Positions 1 through 8,130 of a DNA stretch of 64,000 bases are shown here, in pieces. The notes under the pieces were generated by a model, which had not been told where the DNA came from, did not search any database, and worked only from the letters and a program-made list of their open reading frames with translations. This DNA is from Chitinophagaceae bacterium. GTDB lineage: Bacteria > Bacteroidota > Bacteroidia > Chitinophagales > Chitinophagaceae. The stretch lies in assembly GCA_016787085.1 (NCBI GenBank), contig JAEUVJ010000023.1, positions 62,001 to 126,000 of the forward strand, written 5' to 3'. How positions within the stretch are numbered: the first letter of the stretch is position 1; each line of letters starts with the position of its first letter. The translations under genes were made by a program, and so were the position numbers.

Positions 1-494
1 TCCACCCAGGGAACAGATTGGTTGATCATGATGTCCTTGTAAATAGCATAAAGCTGCTGGCGTGCAGCGAGGTCAGGGTATTCACGTAATTCATCTTTTA
101 CCCAGGGCAGGTCAATATTGCAGAGCAGGTAGAGATCGTAATTTCTTTTCACGATCTCGTCCAGAATAAAACGGTGGCATTTATCAAAAACAAATTCACA
201 CCAGACCTTCATGACGTACATATCGGTGTCAATAAATACGGGTGAGTAATTGATTTCCCGTGGCTGATTGCCCGTTGCCGATTGGATAATCTTCTCTTCC
301 AGTTCAATTTGTCCTTTGGCTATTGTCAGCAGATCATCATAGGAATAGTTCATTCCATGCTGTAATAAATATTCCCTTGCATATTCCGGGCACCATAGTG
401 TCTGGTAATGATCGGCCAGTTGCCGGCATAAGGTGCTTTTACCTGTGCTTTCCGGTCCGATGATCACTATTTTTTTTATTTTGCTGATTGGCAT
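1..494 (-). CDS. NadR-like P-loop ATPase/nicotinamide riboside kinase (3' end cut off by window)
   Basis: The reading frame starts at an ATG whose complement is at 492-494 and runs off the left edge, so about 164 residues are visible. A Walker A loop, GPESTGKST, lies at residues 13-21 after a beta strand (KIVIIG). The segments CPEYAREYL and FIDTDMY are typical of the ribosylnicotinamide kinase domain of NadR (AAA_28 family), which phosphorylates nicotinamide riboside to NMN in the cytosol. A PnuC transporter gene lies 2.4 kb away on the same strand (2859-3491), which supports a role in vitamin B3 salvage. The NMN adenylyltransferase domain of full NadR is not seen upstream of the kinase, so this is the short stand-alone form. 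Family assignment is from motif recognition; substrate is inferred. Confidence 0.8.
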   Translation of the reverse strand, partial: MPISKIKKIVIIGPESTGKSTLCRQLADHYQTLWCPEYAREYLLQHGMNYSYDDLLTIAKGQIELEEKIIQSATGNQPREINYSPVFIDTDMYVMKVWCEFVFDKCHRFILDEIVKRNYDLYLLCNIDLPWVKDELREYPDLAARQQLYAIYKDIMINQSVPWV

Positions 495-610
495 GAGGTG
501 AATCAAAATTAAAACGAAGAAGTAATAATTTCAACGCCTCCGGAATTAAATTACTCTGTCTTAAGAAAAAGCAGATAAACTCCTTGCTGAAAAGGAGGTC
601 AACAGGGAAC

Positions 611-2296
611 TCACAGTAACCTGATGAGATAGAATTTCTTTAACTCTTTACTTCTTGTTTTCTTATTGATAAATTTCAGGGTAAGCATGGTAACAGGGAA
701 CTCATCCATCTCTTTTATTATTTCGTACCTGAGTCCACGCTGCTTTATCCATTCAAATTCATTATAATTGACATACCAGGTCCCTGCCTGAAATACTTCG
801 GGTTTACTGGCTGCAACCGTATCGGCCTTGAACAGGGGGTCGTTAATATAAAACTCAAAAACAGGAGCATATACACCCGAGTGTATTTCTTTGACATCCG
901 GATGATTCTTATTCATATAAAACGCTGCCTCACTCCCGGATTGATACTTTAGCAGATGCGGGTAAAAAAACCAGATAATATACAGATTCAACGCAATGGC
1001 AGCAAGCACGGTCCGGTAAAAAGCAACCCGGCTGGCAGAAACGGGCAACCATTTTTGAAACATAAACAATAAAAGAATAATAGCCGCCACTATTATCAAC
1101 AGGATAGAAGAAGTTATAGCCGGGGAGTAAAAGAAATGCAATAAAATACCTCCGGCAAAAAGAATAGCTATAATAGCATATTGGGTTTTTGTAAAAAATC
1201 CCGATGAACTGTTTTGTATTTTACTTATATAGCTGGCGGTAAGAATAGCGAGAAACGGAAAAATAATATTGGCATAGTGAGGCAGCTGGAATTTCGAAAC
1301 TGAAAAAACAAAAAGCGTAAGTATACTGCCGCAAAAGGTAAACCATTCCTGCTGTTGCAGGTTTATCTTTTTCAGGGCTGCTCGTATTTTATCAATTAAC
1401 GCGGCATACATGACCAGCGACCAGGGTAGGAAAGCCCACAATAATGTATGCACAAAGAAAAAAGGGTCACCCTTGCCTGTAATGGGCCCGGTGTTGAAGA
1501 AACGGCCAAACTGGCTGTCCCATAAAAAGAAACGGATGCCGGATACATTCGTTTTCCCAAATACCGTTTTTTCCGGATGCCTGTCAAACTGGTACCACAA
1601 GCTGTATAGTTCCGGGATGATAAACACACCTATGAACAGCAAAGCCGCCAGCCATCGCCAGTGAAACAATTCTTTCCAGTTTCGGGTAATGATCAGTCCG
1701 CCTGCGATAGCGCCGCCGATGGGAATCAGCGTAAAGACGCCCTTGGTCATGACCGCACAGGCGGCGAATAAAGACCCCGCCAGCAGGTGCCAGCCCGGTT
1801 TTTTATTGAAGGAACGGTGAAAATGATAAACAGAAGCGATGATCAATCCTGTAAGGAAGGGCTCTGCCCGGACATCCGTGTTGGAAATAATAATATGTTC
1901 AGCAGTGAGTAGGATAAGAACAGACCACAAGGCAACGGTCCTGGTATAAAGCTGTTTGGCAAAAAGATAAGTATAATAGGCGCCCAATAACGCAAAGAGA
2001 ATACCCGGTAACTTATATGACCAGGTATGTATACCGAATACCTTAAAAAACAAAGCCGTGATCCAGAAAGGGAAGTGCGGTTTGTCCAACCAGTCATTGT
2101 TCTGAAAATATAGCTCCAGCCAATTGTTCCGCATCAGCATGTTTTTCGACAGCGAGGCATATATGCCCGCATCAGGATTCATCAGCGGAACAAATAAGCC
2201 GCTGAAATTTACGAATACGGCCAGCCCGATGAAAAAGTATATCCACCTGTTTTCCTGTTGTTGAGCGGCTGGCTGAAGAGGAGCAGTTGTTATCAC
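611..2296 (-). CDS. GT-C (ArnT/PMT-like, glycosyltransferase family 39/83) membrane glycosyltransferase
   Basis: This 561-residue polytopic protein has about a dozen hydrophobic segments, with the first at residues 18-38. An acidic residue in the first periplasmic loop (MNPDAGIYA, about residues 40-48), followed by WLDKPHFPFW, is the signature layout of ArnT/PMT-type glycosyltransferases that use polyprenyl-phosphate sugars. The C-terminal 120 residues form a soluble periplasmic domain after the last membrane helices. Such enzymes transfer a sugar to lipid A, protein or another envelope acceptor; the acceptor cannot be told from sequence. The start is a GTG at 2296; no better ATG is available without losing the first helix. 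It lies alone between the NadR-like gene and the divergent Hsp20 gene. Confidence 0.8.
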   Translation of the reverse strand: MITTAPLQPAAQQQENRWIYFFIGLAVFVNFSGLFVPLMNPDAGIYASLSKNMLMRNNWLELYFQNNDWLDKPHFPFWITALFFKVFGIHTWSYKLPGILFALLGAYYTYLFAKQLYTRTVALWSVLILLTAEHIIISNTDVRAEPFLTGLIIASVYHFHRSFNKKPGWHLLAGSLFAACAVMTKGVFTLIPIGGAIAGGLIITRNWKELFHWRWLAALLFIGVFIIPELYSLWYQFDRHPEKTVFGKTNVSGIRFFLWDSQFGRFFNTGPITGKGDPFFFVHTLLWAFLPWSLVMYAALIDKIRAALKKINLQQQEWFTFCGSILTLFVFSVSKFQLPHYANIIFPFLAILTASYISKIQNSSSGFFTKTQYAIIAILFAGGILLHFFYSPAITSSILLIIVAAIILLLFMFQKWLPVSASRVAFYRTVLAAIALNLYIIWFFYPHLLKYQSGSEAAFYMNKNHPDVKEIHSGVYAPVFEFYINDPLFKADTVAASKPEVFQAGTWYVNYNEFEWIKQRGLRYEIIKEMDEFPVTMLTLKFINKKTRSKELKKFYLIRLL

Positions 2297-2424
2297 GGGC
2301 TAAAGATAATGCTTGTGTTTTATTGGGGAAACGCCTGGTATGTTTACCGGCAGTTCATTGAACATTTGCTGCCCTGCCGGTGTTTATATAACGGTATCTC
2401 ATTTTTTCATTAAAACAAAAAGAC

Positions 2425-2823
2425 ATGTACTACAATCAGTCATGTGCCGCAAAAGGCAATCACTCCGGAAGCAGGAACCGGCACCTGTTCATCCGTTCAA
2501 TGCAAAGAGCTGCCGTTAATATTTACAAGACCGAAACCAGTTTTGAAATGCTGGTATTTGCTCCCGGCCGTATCAAAGAAAATTTCAGCCTGCAGGTAAA
2601 GGGAAATGAACTGACCATTACCTACACCCCGCCGGAGGGTTTTCCAAGACCGGAATGGATACTGCGGGAATACAGCCGCGGCGGTTTTGTACGAACCTTT
2701 ACACTCAACGACAGCATTGATGCGTCAAAGATCAGTGCGAAGTATGTGGATGGTGTGTTGGAGGTATCGCTGCCGGTGATTGCCGGCAAGGAAGCGACCA
2801 GCCAGGAGATCAAAGTGAGTTAA
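2425..2823 (+). CDS. Small heat shock protein, Hsp20/alpha-crystallin family
   Basis: The 132-residue product carries an alpha-crystallin domain from about residue 30 to the end: AVNIYKTETSFEMLVFAPG opens the domain, and GVLEVSLPV near residue 110 is the conserved G-x-L-x-[IV]-x-[IV]-P type motif. These proteins are ATP-independent holdases that form cytosolic oligomers and bind unfolding proteins. The N-terminal 25 residues are unusually rich in Gly, Ser and Arg and do not resemble a usual sHsp N terminus, so translation may instead begin at the ATG at 2500 (MQRAAVN). A terminator hairpin follows at 2847-2880. Confidence 0.85.
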   Translation: MYYNQSCAAKGNHSGSRNRHLFIRSMQRAAVNIYKTETSFEMLVFAPGRIKENFSLQVKGNELTITYTPPEGFPRPEWILREYSRGGFVRTFTLNDSIDASKISAKYVDGVLEVSLPVIAGKEATSQEIKVS

Positions 2824-2846
2824 GGCAAATAAGCGGTAAAACAGGA

Positions 2847-2880
2847 AGCGGCGGCTATTTATTTAGCGGCCGCTTTTTTT
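2847..2880 (+). terminator. Intrinsic terminator of the Hsp20 gene, embedded in the 3' end of pnuC
   Basis: A stem AGCGGC (2847-2852) pairs with GCCGCT (2869-2874), and seven T residues follow on the plus strand. The downstream arm lies inside the last codons of the convergent pnuC gene, whose stop is at 2859-2861, so the Ala-Lys rich PnuC C terminus is encoded by the stem. Confidence 0.7.
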
Positions 2881-3491
2881 GCCCTGTTCATCCATTCAAT
2901 TAATCCGAAAAGGGCCATGACAAGCAGAATGAGATAGTAGACACTCGTGAATACATAATGCTTCACAAAGTATAGAGGAATGGATGCAATGTTGGTGGCG
3001 ATCCACCAATACCAGCTTTCTACTTTTTTCCTGGTCATGAGCCACATACCGGTAAAAGCAGTTGCCGAAGCAAAAGCATCAGCCCAGGGAATAACATCCG
3101 GCGCAAAATCCTTTTTGAGATAGGAAAGAAGAAAAAAAATGACAAGGTAGAATGCAGCAAAAAATGATAATTGATATAACCACCATCGCCGGTCAGATAA
3201 AGTAATATGAACAGCAGGAACATGCTGTTCATTTCTTTTCGCCCACAATATCCAACCGTAAATGCTCATTACGGTATAATAAAAATTCACACTGGCCTCT
3301 CCGAACAAACTCCCTTTGATGCTTAAATAAATGTAGAATGTTGTATTGATCAGCCCGGTTGGATAGACGAGAATATTTTCCTTCCGGGAGAACCATACAC
3401 TGACGATACCCGAAAATACAGCTACATATTCCATCCAGGTGGTATGCTGAATATCCCGGATGAATTGCTGATAAATTTCCTGTAAAGACAA
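2859..3491 (-). CDS. pnuC: Nicotinamide riboside transporter PnuC
   Basis: This 210-residue inner-membrane protein has about seven hydrophobic segments and the PnuC-family pattern WMEYVAVFSGIVSVWFSRKE near the N terminus and VNFYYTVMSIYGWILW near residues 68-83. PnuC facilitates uptake of nicotinamide riboside, which is trapped by the NadR-like kinase; such a kinase is encoded at 1-494. The longest frame begins at a TTG at 3491, and no in-frame ATG lies between the upstream stop and it, so a TTG start is likely. It follows the M23 peptidase gene by 25 bases on the same strand and is probably co-transcribed with it. Confidence 0.88.
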   Translation of the reverse strand: MSLQEIYQQFIRDIQHTTWMEYVAVFSGIVSVWFSRKENILVYPTGLINTTFYIYLSIKGSLFGEASVNFYYTVMSIYGWILWAKRNEQHVPAVHITLSDRRWWLYQLSFFAAFYLVIFFLLSYLKKDFAPDVIPWADAFASATAFTGMWLMTRKKVESWYWWIATNIASIPLYFVKHYVFTSVYYLILLVMALFGLIEWMNRAKKAAAK

Positions 3492-3516
3492 ACAGATGTT
3501 TTTGTAAAAATAAAAG

Positions 3517-4131
3517 CTATTGGACTCTGTTCTTATACTTTTTCCATGGCCGCAGGTATTTTATTCCTTTTCTTGTCTGAAACCGGGTAGGCACCTGCTG
3601 CCATTGACCCCCATAATTACTCCATACCATGAAATGAAGATGCGGAACTGCGGCGTAACCGGTTTTTCCGCTCAATGCGATAACCTGCCCTGCTTTTACT
3701 GTATCACCCATATTGACCAATGCGCCGTCTTTCTGCAAATGCCAGTAACCGGACCTGGTGCCGTCGGCATGTTGTATCACGATATTATTGCCATAAGGCC
3801 TGTACTTCCGGTTCCATCCGCCGCGGTCACCGTCTTCCTTTACCCGTATCACTACGCCATCTCTTGCCGCACAGATATTAGCCCCCCTTTTCATTTTGAA
3901 ATCCAGCGCCGCCCGGTTCTTATGCGAAAAAGCGCTGAAATATCCCTGTATCACCCGGTACGACTTGCTTTCTTCATAAGGAAGCTGGTAAACAAAACTG
4001 GTATCCTCTGTAATTTTCCCCTTCTGGAGCTTACGAACATAATTCCGATAGGGGTCCTTAGTGGATACACAGCCCATAGTTATCAATACAAAGCAGGAAA
4101 AGAATAATATGTTTATACAGGGCCAGCGCAT
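3517..4131 (-). CDS. M23 family metallopeptidase, predicted lipoprotein
   Basis: Starting at the ATG at 4131 gives 204 residues with a signal peptide ending in the lipobox-like ITMGC near residue 20, so the mature protein is probably a lipid-anchored periplasmic or outer-membrane protein. The LytM/M23 fold is shown by H-x6-D (HKNRAALDF), the middle SGYWHLQ and the C-terminal HLHF, which supply zinc ligands and catalytic histidines of peptidoglycan endopeptidases. A frame extending upstream to 4209 exists but would overlap the divergent cupin start and lose the signal peptide at the N terminus. The gene is closely related to the M23 gene at 4566-5150, and the cupin gene sits between the two. 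Confidence 0.82.
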   Translation of the reverse strand: MRWPCINILFFSCFVLITMGCVSTKDPYRNYVRKLQKGKITEDTSFVYQLPYEESKSYRVIQGYFSAFSHKNRAALDFKMKRGANICAARDGVVIRVKEDGDRGGWNRKYRPYGNNIVIQHADGTRSGYWHLQKDGALVNMGDTVKAGQVIALSGKTGYAAVPHLHFMVWSNYGGQWQQVPTRFQTRKGIKYLRPWKKYKNRVQ

Positions 4132-4133
4132 TT

Positions 4134-4165
4134 TTGAACAAGCAATAAAAATAGAACGAAATTTG
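4134..4165 (+). promoter_or_regulatory. Candidate Bacteroidota-type promoter of the cupin gene
   Basis: A TTG at 4134-4136 is followed after 21 bases by GAAATTTG (4158-4165), one mismatch from the -7 consensus TAnnTTTG. This would place transcription start near 4172, about 30 bases before the ATG at 4204, which supports the shorter cupin start. Confidence 0.45.
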
Positions 4166-4203
4166 TGTGCTCCATCCCCATCACAGAAATTAATTTTATT
4201 GTA

Positions 4204-4563
4204 ATGCAAACGATCAATCTTTCAGAAAAACTCTCACTGTTCACCGATCATTTCAACCCGCGGGTGGTTGGTGAACTGAACGGCCAGCAGGTGAAACTGG
4301 TGAAATTCAAAGGCGAATTTGTCTGGCACCATCATGACGGGGAAGATGAGCTGTTCTATGTGGTGAAAGGAAGTTTTGATATGCACCTGCGGGACAAGGT
4401 CATTACTATCAATGCAGGAGAGTTTCTTATTATGCCCCGGGGCGTTGAACACAAACCGGTGGCAACGGAAGAAGTGGAGATCATGTTATTCGAGCCCGCC
4501 ACCACGCTGAATACCGGGAATGTACAGAATGAACTGACAAAAAAAGAACTGAAACACCTGTGA
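4204..4563 (+). CDS. Single-domain cupin protein
   Basis: The 119-residue product, begun at the ATG at 4204, is one cupin barrel. Cupin motif 1 is visible as EFVWHHHDGEDELFYVVKG (metal-binding His, His and Glu), and motif 2 as GEFLIMPRGVEHKPVA. Small cupins of this type (mannose-6-phosphate isomerase-like superfamily) bind a divalent metal and act as isomerases, dioxygenases or ligand-binding proteins; the sequence does not decide which. It is divergent from one M23 gene and convergent with the second, ending three bases before that gene's stop. A longer frame from 4165 is disfavoured because it covers the promoter. Confidence 0.85.
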   Translation: MQTINLSEKLSLFTDHFNPRVVGELNGQQVKLVKFKGEFVWHHHDGEDELFYVVKGSFDMHLRDKVITINAGEFLIMPRGVEHKPVATEEVEIMLFEPATTLNTGNVQNELTKKELKHL

Positions 4564-4565
4564 CA

Positions 4566-5150
4566 TCAATGCCGGGTGCGATAAAACTTTCCGGGTCGCA
4601 GGTAGATCACACCTTTGTTGGTATAAAAACGGGTGGCTAATTGAGTATACCGGCCGGACGCATCATAACCCTGTACTTCAAAATGCAGGTGAGGAAAAGC
4701 AGAGTATCCTGTATTGCCGCTTAACCCGATCCGCTGACCCGCCTGCACCGTATCACCCACATTGACCACCACACCTTCTTTCTGCAAATGCCAGTAGTGG
4801 GCAACCGAGCCATCGTTGTGCCGGATGGAAACATAGTTACCATCGGATAAGTGTTCATTTTTCAATCCGCCTTTGTCTGAGTCTTCTCTCGCAGCGATCA
4901 CCACGCCTTCCCTTGCAGCACATATCCTCGTTCCTTTCTTTACTTTAAAATCAAGGGCACGCTCACCTTTGTGGCTGAACTTGCTTTCATAGGCCTGTAC
5001 CAGGAATACTTTCTTTTTATTCTCGAACGGCAATGTGTAGATATAGCTGCTGTCTTCCCTGAACTTCCCGTTCTTCAGATCCTGTATGCTGTATAGGTTC
5101 TGCGAAGCACAAATAAAGGGGAACAACAATAGGAACAAAACAAGTTTCAT
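4566..5150 (-). CDS. M23 family metallopeptidase, secreted
   Basis: The 194-residue protein has a short signal peptide (MKLVLFLLLFPFICASQ) and an M23 domain with HKGERALDF, HYWHLQ and HLHFEV, giving the zinc and catalytic histidines. It is a paralog of the lipoprotein at 3517-4131, with matching segments throughout (ICAAREGVV, GDTVQAGQ, GNTGYSAFPHLHF). Its ATG overlaps the xdhC stop by four bases (ATGA), so it is translationally coupled to xdhC although peptidoglycan hydrolysis has no evident link to purine catabolism. It may be a carry-on passenger of that transcript. Confidence 0.85.
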   Translation of the reverse strand: MKLVLFLLLFPFICASQNLYSIQDLKNGKFREDSSYIYTLPFENKKKVFLVQAYESKFSHKGERALDFKVKKGTRICAAREGVVIAAREDSDKGGLKNEHLSDGNYVSIRHNDGSVAHYWHLQKEGVVVNVGDTVQAGQRIGLSGNTGYSAFPHLHFEVQGYDASGRYTQLATRFYTNKGVIYLRPGKFYRTRH

Positions 5151-6139
5151 GTATCCTGGTTTTTTACCTGTATGATCTGCGCCGCAATGCTTACAGCGAT
5201 TTCTTCCGGGCTCTGGCTTTTGATAGCAAGACCGGCAGGTGTCTGAATTCGTTGCAAACGTTCTTCAGGAACCCCCTGTGCCCGGTAATCTTCAAATAGT
5301 TTATCCGATTTATGCTGGCTGCCAAGAAGCCCCATGTATTTAAAATCTTTGAATAGTAATGACCGCAACGCCGTATCATCTGTACGGTAACCAAATGTCA
5401 TTACCACCACGTAATGCTCATCACCTTCTTTTATCAAATCCTTTAACACGGTATAATCCGGGATGAAATGCTTTTCGTGTGCCGTATCGTTTTCCATCAT
5501 CGTGTTTAACTCTTTTCTGTCATCATATACACAGATATAAAAATCGAGGGAACGCATCAGCCGGGAAAGCGCCAGTGAACAATGCCCGCCGCCTATAATG
5601 GATAGCCGGTATTTATAACCTGTTTTTTCTTTATACAACCAGTCATCTTCTGACAGGAAGGTGAATTCAATATGTTTTCCGGGAGAAATATGTTCGAAGT
5701 TTAATTTACCGGGTGACAATACCAGTGTTTCGTTCTTGTTCGCTTCCAAAGAAGCAATGATTTGCTGAATATTCTCTTCTTCCGCTTCTTTCACCTTATG
5801 CAATAAAATGGTCTGTTCACCCGAGCATATCATCCCGCTTTGATCCTTTGCTGCCAGCTTATCGTGATATTGCTTGCGGATATCCGTTTTCTGTGTCTTG
5901 TCACCCTGAGCACTGAGCCTGTCGAAGTGCCGAAGGGTTTCTCTTGCCATTTCCACAAACTTATGTTCCATGATGCCCCCGCCTATCGAGCCTTCCATTT
6001 CACCGGCTAGATTTACCGCCATAAAGAAGCCTTGCCGCCCGGGACTGCTGCCTTTGCTTTCCAGCACATACAAAAGCATGACGGGTATCTTTTGGATAAG
6101 ACTTTGATGTATGAGTTTCCAGGTTTTGAGATGTTTCAT
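5147..6139 (-). CDS. xdhC: XdhC family molybdenum cofactor insertion/maturation factor
   Basis: The 330-residue protein has the two XdhC domains: an N-terminal CoxI-type domain with GSIGGG (residues 50-55) and MICSGEQ (about 103-109), and a C-terminal Rossmann domain with IIGGGHCS (181-188). XdhC binds molybdenum cofactor, helps its sulfuration and inserts it into the xanthine dehydrogenase large subunit. The substrate enzyme genes xdhB and xdhA lie 2 kb away on the same strand. Residues around 71-78 (HFDRLSAQ) come from a repeat inserted in frame (5903-5938), in the linker between the two conserved motifs, and probably do not abolish function. It is divergent from the MFS gene at 6303. Confidence 0.88.
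   Translation of the reverse strand: MKHLKTWKLIHQSLIQKIPVMLLYVLESKGSSPGRQGFFMAVNLAGEMEGSIGGGIMEHKFVEMARETLRHFDRLSAQGDKTQKTDIRKQYHDKLAAKDQSGMICSGEQTILLHKVKEAEEENIQQIIASLEANKNETLVLSPGKLNFEHISPGKHIEFTFLSEDDWLYKEKTGYKYRLSIIGGGHCSLALSRLMRSLDFYICVYDDRKELNTMMENDTAHEKHFIPDYTVLKDLIKEGDEHYVVVMTFGYRTDDTALRSLLFKDFKYMGLLGSQHKSDKLFEDYRAQGVPEERLQRIQTPAGLAIKSQSPEEIAVSIAAQIIQVKNQDT
5903..5938. repeat. Interspersed repeat of the HFDRLSA-encoding type, in frame in xdhC
   Basis: The segment containing CTGTCGAAGTGCCGAAGGGT is nearly repeated at 19488-19509 in an intergenic repeat cluster. In xdhC it adds a stretch reading RHFDRLSAQGD in a variable region, which I take as an in-frame insertion of a dispersed Bacteroidota repeat. 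Confidence 0.6.
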
Positions 6140-6210
6140 TGATTGTTGCCCGGGATAAAGTTATTTAAACAAAACGCACCAGGGTTTATTCACCGAAAAC
6201 GTTTGTTTTT

Positions 6211-6265
6211 GCCTGCTGGCAAACAATAAAACAAAATCGGGGTTATCTTTACAACGCCTGCTGGC
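6211..6265. promoter_or_regulatory. Paired GCCTGCTGGC sites in the xdhC/MFS divergent region
   Basis: The ten-base sequence GCCTGCTGGC occurs at 6211-6220 and 6256-6265, 45 bases apart, between two divergent gene starts. The first copy is within a longer hairpin (TTTGCC-4-GGCAAA). A weak -7 box (TATCTTTA, 6244-6251) lies just upstream of the second copy. This is a candidate operator pair for purine-locus control. Confidence 0.35.
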
Positions 6266-6302
6266 CATATAGAAATATTAGCAGTACAGATAAAGTGAAT
6301 AT

Positions 6303-7526
6303 ATGGCAACAGAAACCACAGCGGTCACCCGCTCCTCCACTGTCAAACGTTTTCTTATTAATACCATCACCGGCTCTCCTGCGCAAAAAGAAGTTCCCAA
6401 GCTGACCATGCGGATAGCTGTAGCAGCTTTTTATTTCAGCATGGGCTTTTGTTTTGCCTCATGGGCCAGTCGTATTCCCGATATCAAGACCAACCTTCAT
6501 CTCAGTGAAGCAGAACTCGGAACAGTGTTGCTGGCCTTGCCCATCGGTCAACTGCTTACGATGCCCATATCCGGCCGGCTGGTAACGAAATATGGCAGCC
6601 GGACCATCTTGTCTTTTGCCATCCTTTTATATGCAATTGAACTGACCAATATTGGCTGGGCTACGCAGATGTGGCAACTCGCACTGGCCTTATTCATCTT
6701 TGGTGTGGTAGGAAATATGTCGAATATATCGGTGAATACACAAGGCGTACTGGCAGAAAAAATTTATGGCCGGCCTATCATGACCTCCTTTCATGGAGTA
6801 TGGAGTGTGGCTGGTTTTTCGGGTGCTATGGTGGGCCTGCTGATGATGAATTTAAAACTGACTCCCCGCCAGCACTTCTTCGTGGTAGCGGCCATGGTCT
6901 TCATCGTTGTTCTTATTGCAAGAAAGTACCTGATACCGGGTACTTCGGCGCCGGCGGAAAAAAAGAAATTCTTTTCCAAACCTGATGGCGTATTGGTGCA
7001 GCTGGGCATCATCGCATTCTGCAGTATGTCGGCAGAAGGGGCGATGTTCGACTGGAGCGGTGTGTATTTTAAAGAAGTGGTGAAAACACCGGAGTCGTTG
7101 GTGATTGTGGGCTACGCTTCATTCATGATCATGATGGCGACGGGACGTTTTATCGGCGACAGGATCATTGCCAGGGTAGGAAGAAAAAAACTGATACAGA
7201 TAAGCGGCATACTGGTGCTGGCCGGATTACTGATATCGGTCGCCTTTCCTTATCTCATTACAGCTACTCTTGGTTTTCTCGTTGTAGGCTTTGGTGTTTC
7301 TTCCATCATCCCTACTGTGTATAGTACGGCAGCCAAATCTTCTAAGATCGGACCGGGGATGGCATTGGCCAGTGTATCCAGCATTGGTTTCCTGGGATTT
7401 TTAATGGGCCCTCCGGTCATTGGTTATATCGCTCAGTTAGCAAGTCTGCGATATTCTTTTGCTGTGGTAGCACTATTCGGGCTTTGCATTACCCTGATTG
7501 TTTCGAAACTTAAGGTAATGGACTAG
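6303..7526 (+). CDS. MFS transporter (YbjJ-like)
   Basis: The 407-residue protein has twelve predicted membrane segments and the MFS loop motif between helices 2 and 3 (GRLVTKYGSRTI, about residues 95-106). The opening segment FYFSMGFCFASWASRIPDIK resembles YbjJ-type transporters of sugars or small solutes. It stands divergent to xdhC and in front of xdhBA, so a role in import of a purine, allantoin or another pathway compound is plausible but not shown. An N-terminal cytosolic extension of about 35 residues precedes the first helix. Its 3' end overlaps the convergent gene at 7510 by 17 bases. Confidence 0.8.
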   Translation: MATETTAVTRSSTVKRFLINTITGSPAQKEVPKLTMRIAVAAFYFSMGFCFASWASRIPDIKTNLHLSEAELGTVLLALPIGQLLTMPISGRLVTKYGSRTILSFAILLYAIELTNIGWATQMWQLALALFIFGVVGNMSNISVNTQGVLAEKIYGRPIMTSFHGVWSVAGFSGAMVGLLMMNLKLTPRQHFFVVAAMVFIVVLIARKYLIPGTSAPAEKKKFFSKPDGVLVQLGIIAFCSMSAEGAMFDWSGVYFKEVVKTPESLVIVGYASFMIMMATGRFIGDRIIARVGRKKLIQISGILVLAGLLISVAFPYLITATLGFLVVGFGVSSIIPTVYSTAAKSSKIGPGMALASVSSIGFLGFLMGPPVIGYIAQLASLRYSFAVVALFGLCITLIVSKLKVMD

Positions 7527-8067
7527 CTTTTATTGATTGCTGTTTTCTTTTTTCATTAGAATAGCCTCGGAACATATATGCTATACCAATGATAAGACCA
7601 ATTATGCCTCCCAGATAACTATAGTTATAGATCGAGCCTACGATGATAAAATTGTTTTTATCAATAAGATCTTCCGGAAACCACCAGTGTACACCTGTCT
7701 CAATAAGGGAATAACGTCCCTGGAGAAAACCGATCAAACCAAAAATAACAGCGGTAACAAATACAATTTTTATGGCGCTTGCAATCCTTTTCTTCATAAT
7801 ATGATGGTCTGGATAAATTAAACCCGTCAAGCCGACAAGCAAGCCGATCCAAAGCCCAACCCACCATGTTGCCAGGAATCCGATTACTGCTACTGTTTGG
7901 CGGTGGCCATTGAACCATGCGGGCTCAAAACCAAACTGCCGGTATTTGAATTTGGTAAAATATTCAGGAGAGATCGAATAGGTCACCTGGTCATGCAGGA
8001 TGCCATATACACCGGCTGTCAGGATAGTGATAAAAATAGTTGCAGCAAGAACTCCAAATTTTCTCAT
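7510..8067 (-). CDS. Hypothetical four-helix membrane protein
   Basis: The 185-residue protein has about four hydrophobic segments (residues 5-25, 60-85, 98-117 and 148-168) and a hydrophilic loop after the first helix. I do not recognise its family. The ATG at 8067 lies 38 bases downstream of the xdhB stop on the same strand, so it is likely the last gene of the xdhA-xdhB transcript. Its C terminus overlaps the convergent MFS gene. Nothing in the sequence gives a function. Confidence 0.7.
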   Translation of the reverse strand: MRKFGVLAATIFITILTAGVYGILHDQVTYSISPEYFTKFKYRQFGFEPAWFNGHRQTVAVIGFLATWWVGLWIGLLVGLTGLIYPDHHIMKKRIASAIKIVFVTAVIFGLIGFLQGRYSLIETGVHWWFPEDLIDKNNFIIVGSIYNYSYLGGIIGLIIGIAYMFRGYSNEKRKQQSIKASPLP

Positions 8068-8103
8068 TCTTATTTTCCCTGTTGTTTCTTTTTTGTTGAT
8101 GGT

Positions 8104-8130
8104 CTCACCCCCCCTTTAGGGGCTGGGGGT
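8104..8130. repeat. GC-rich palindromic repeat forming the 3' end of xdhB
   Basis: A CCCC-TTTA-GGGG palindrome with a flanking G-run encodes the last residues of XdhB (PQPLKGG) and the stop codon. It matches, in opposite orientation, the element at 10362-10389 and resembles 42564-42581. Confidence 0.6.
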
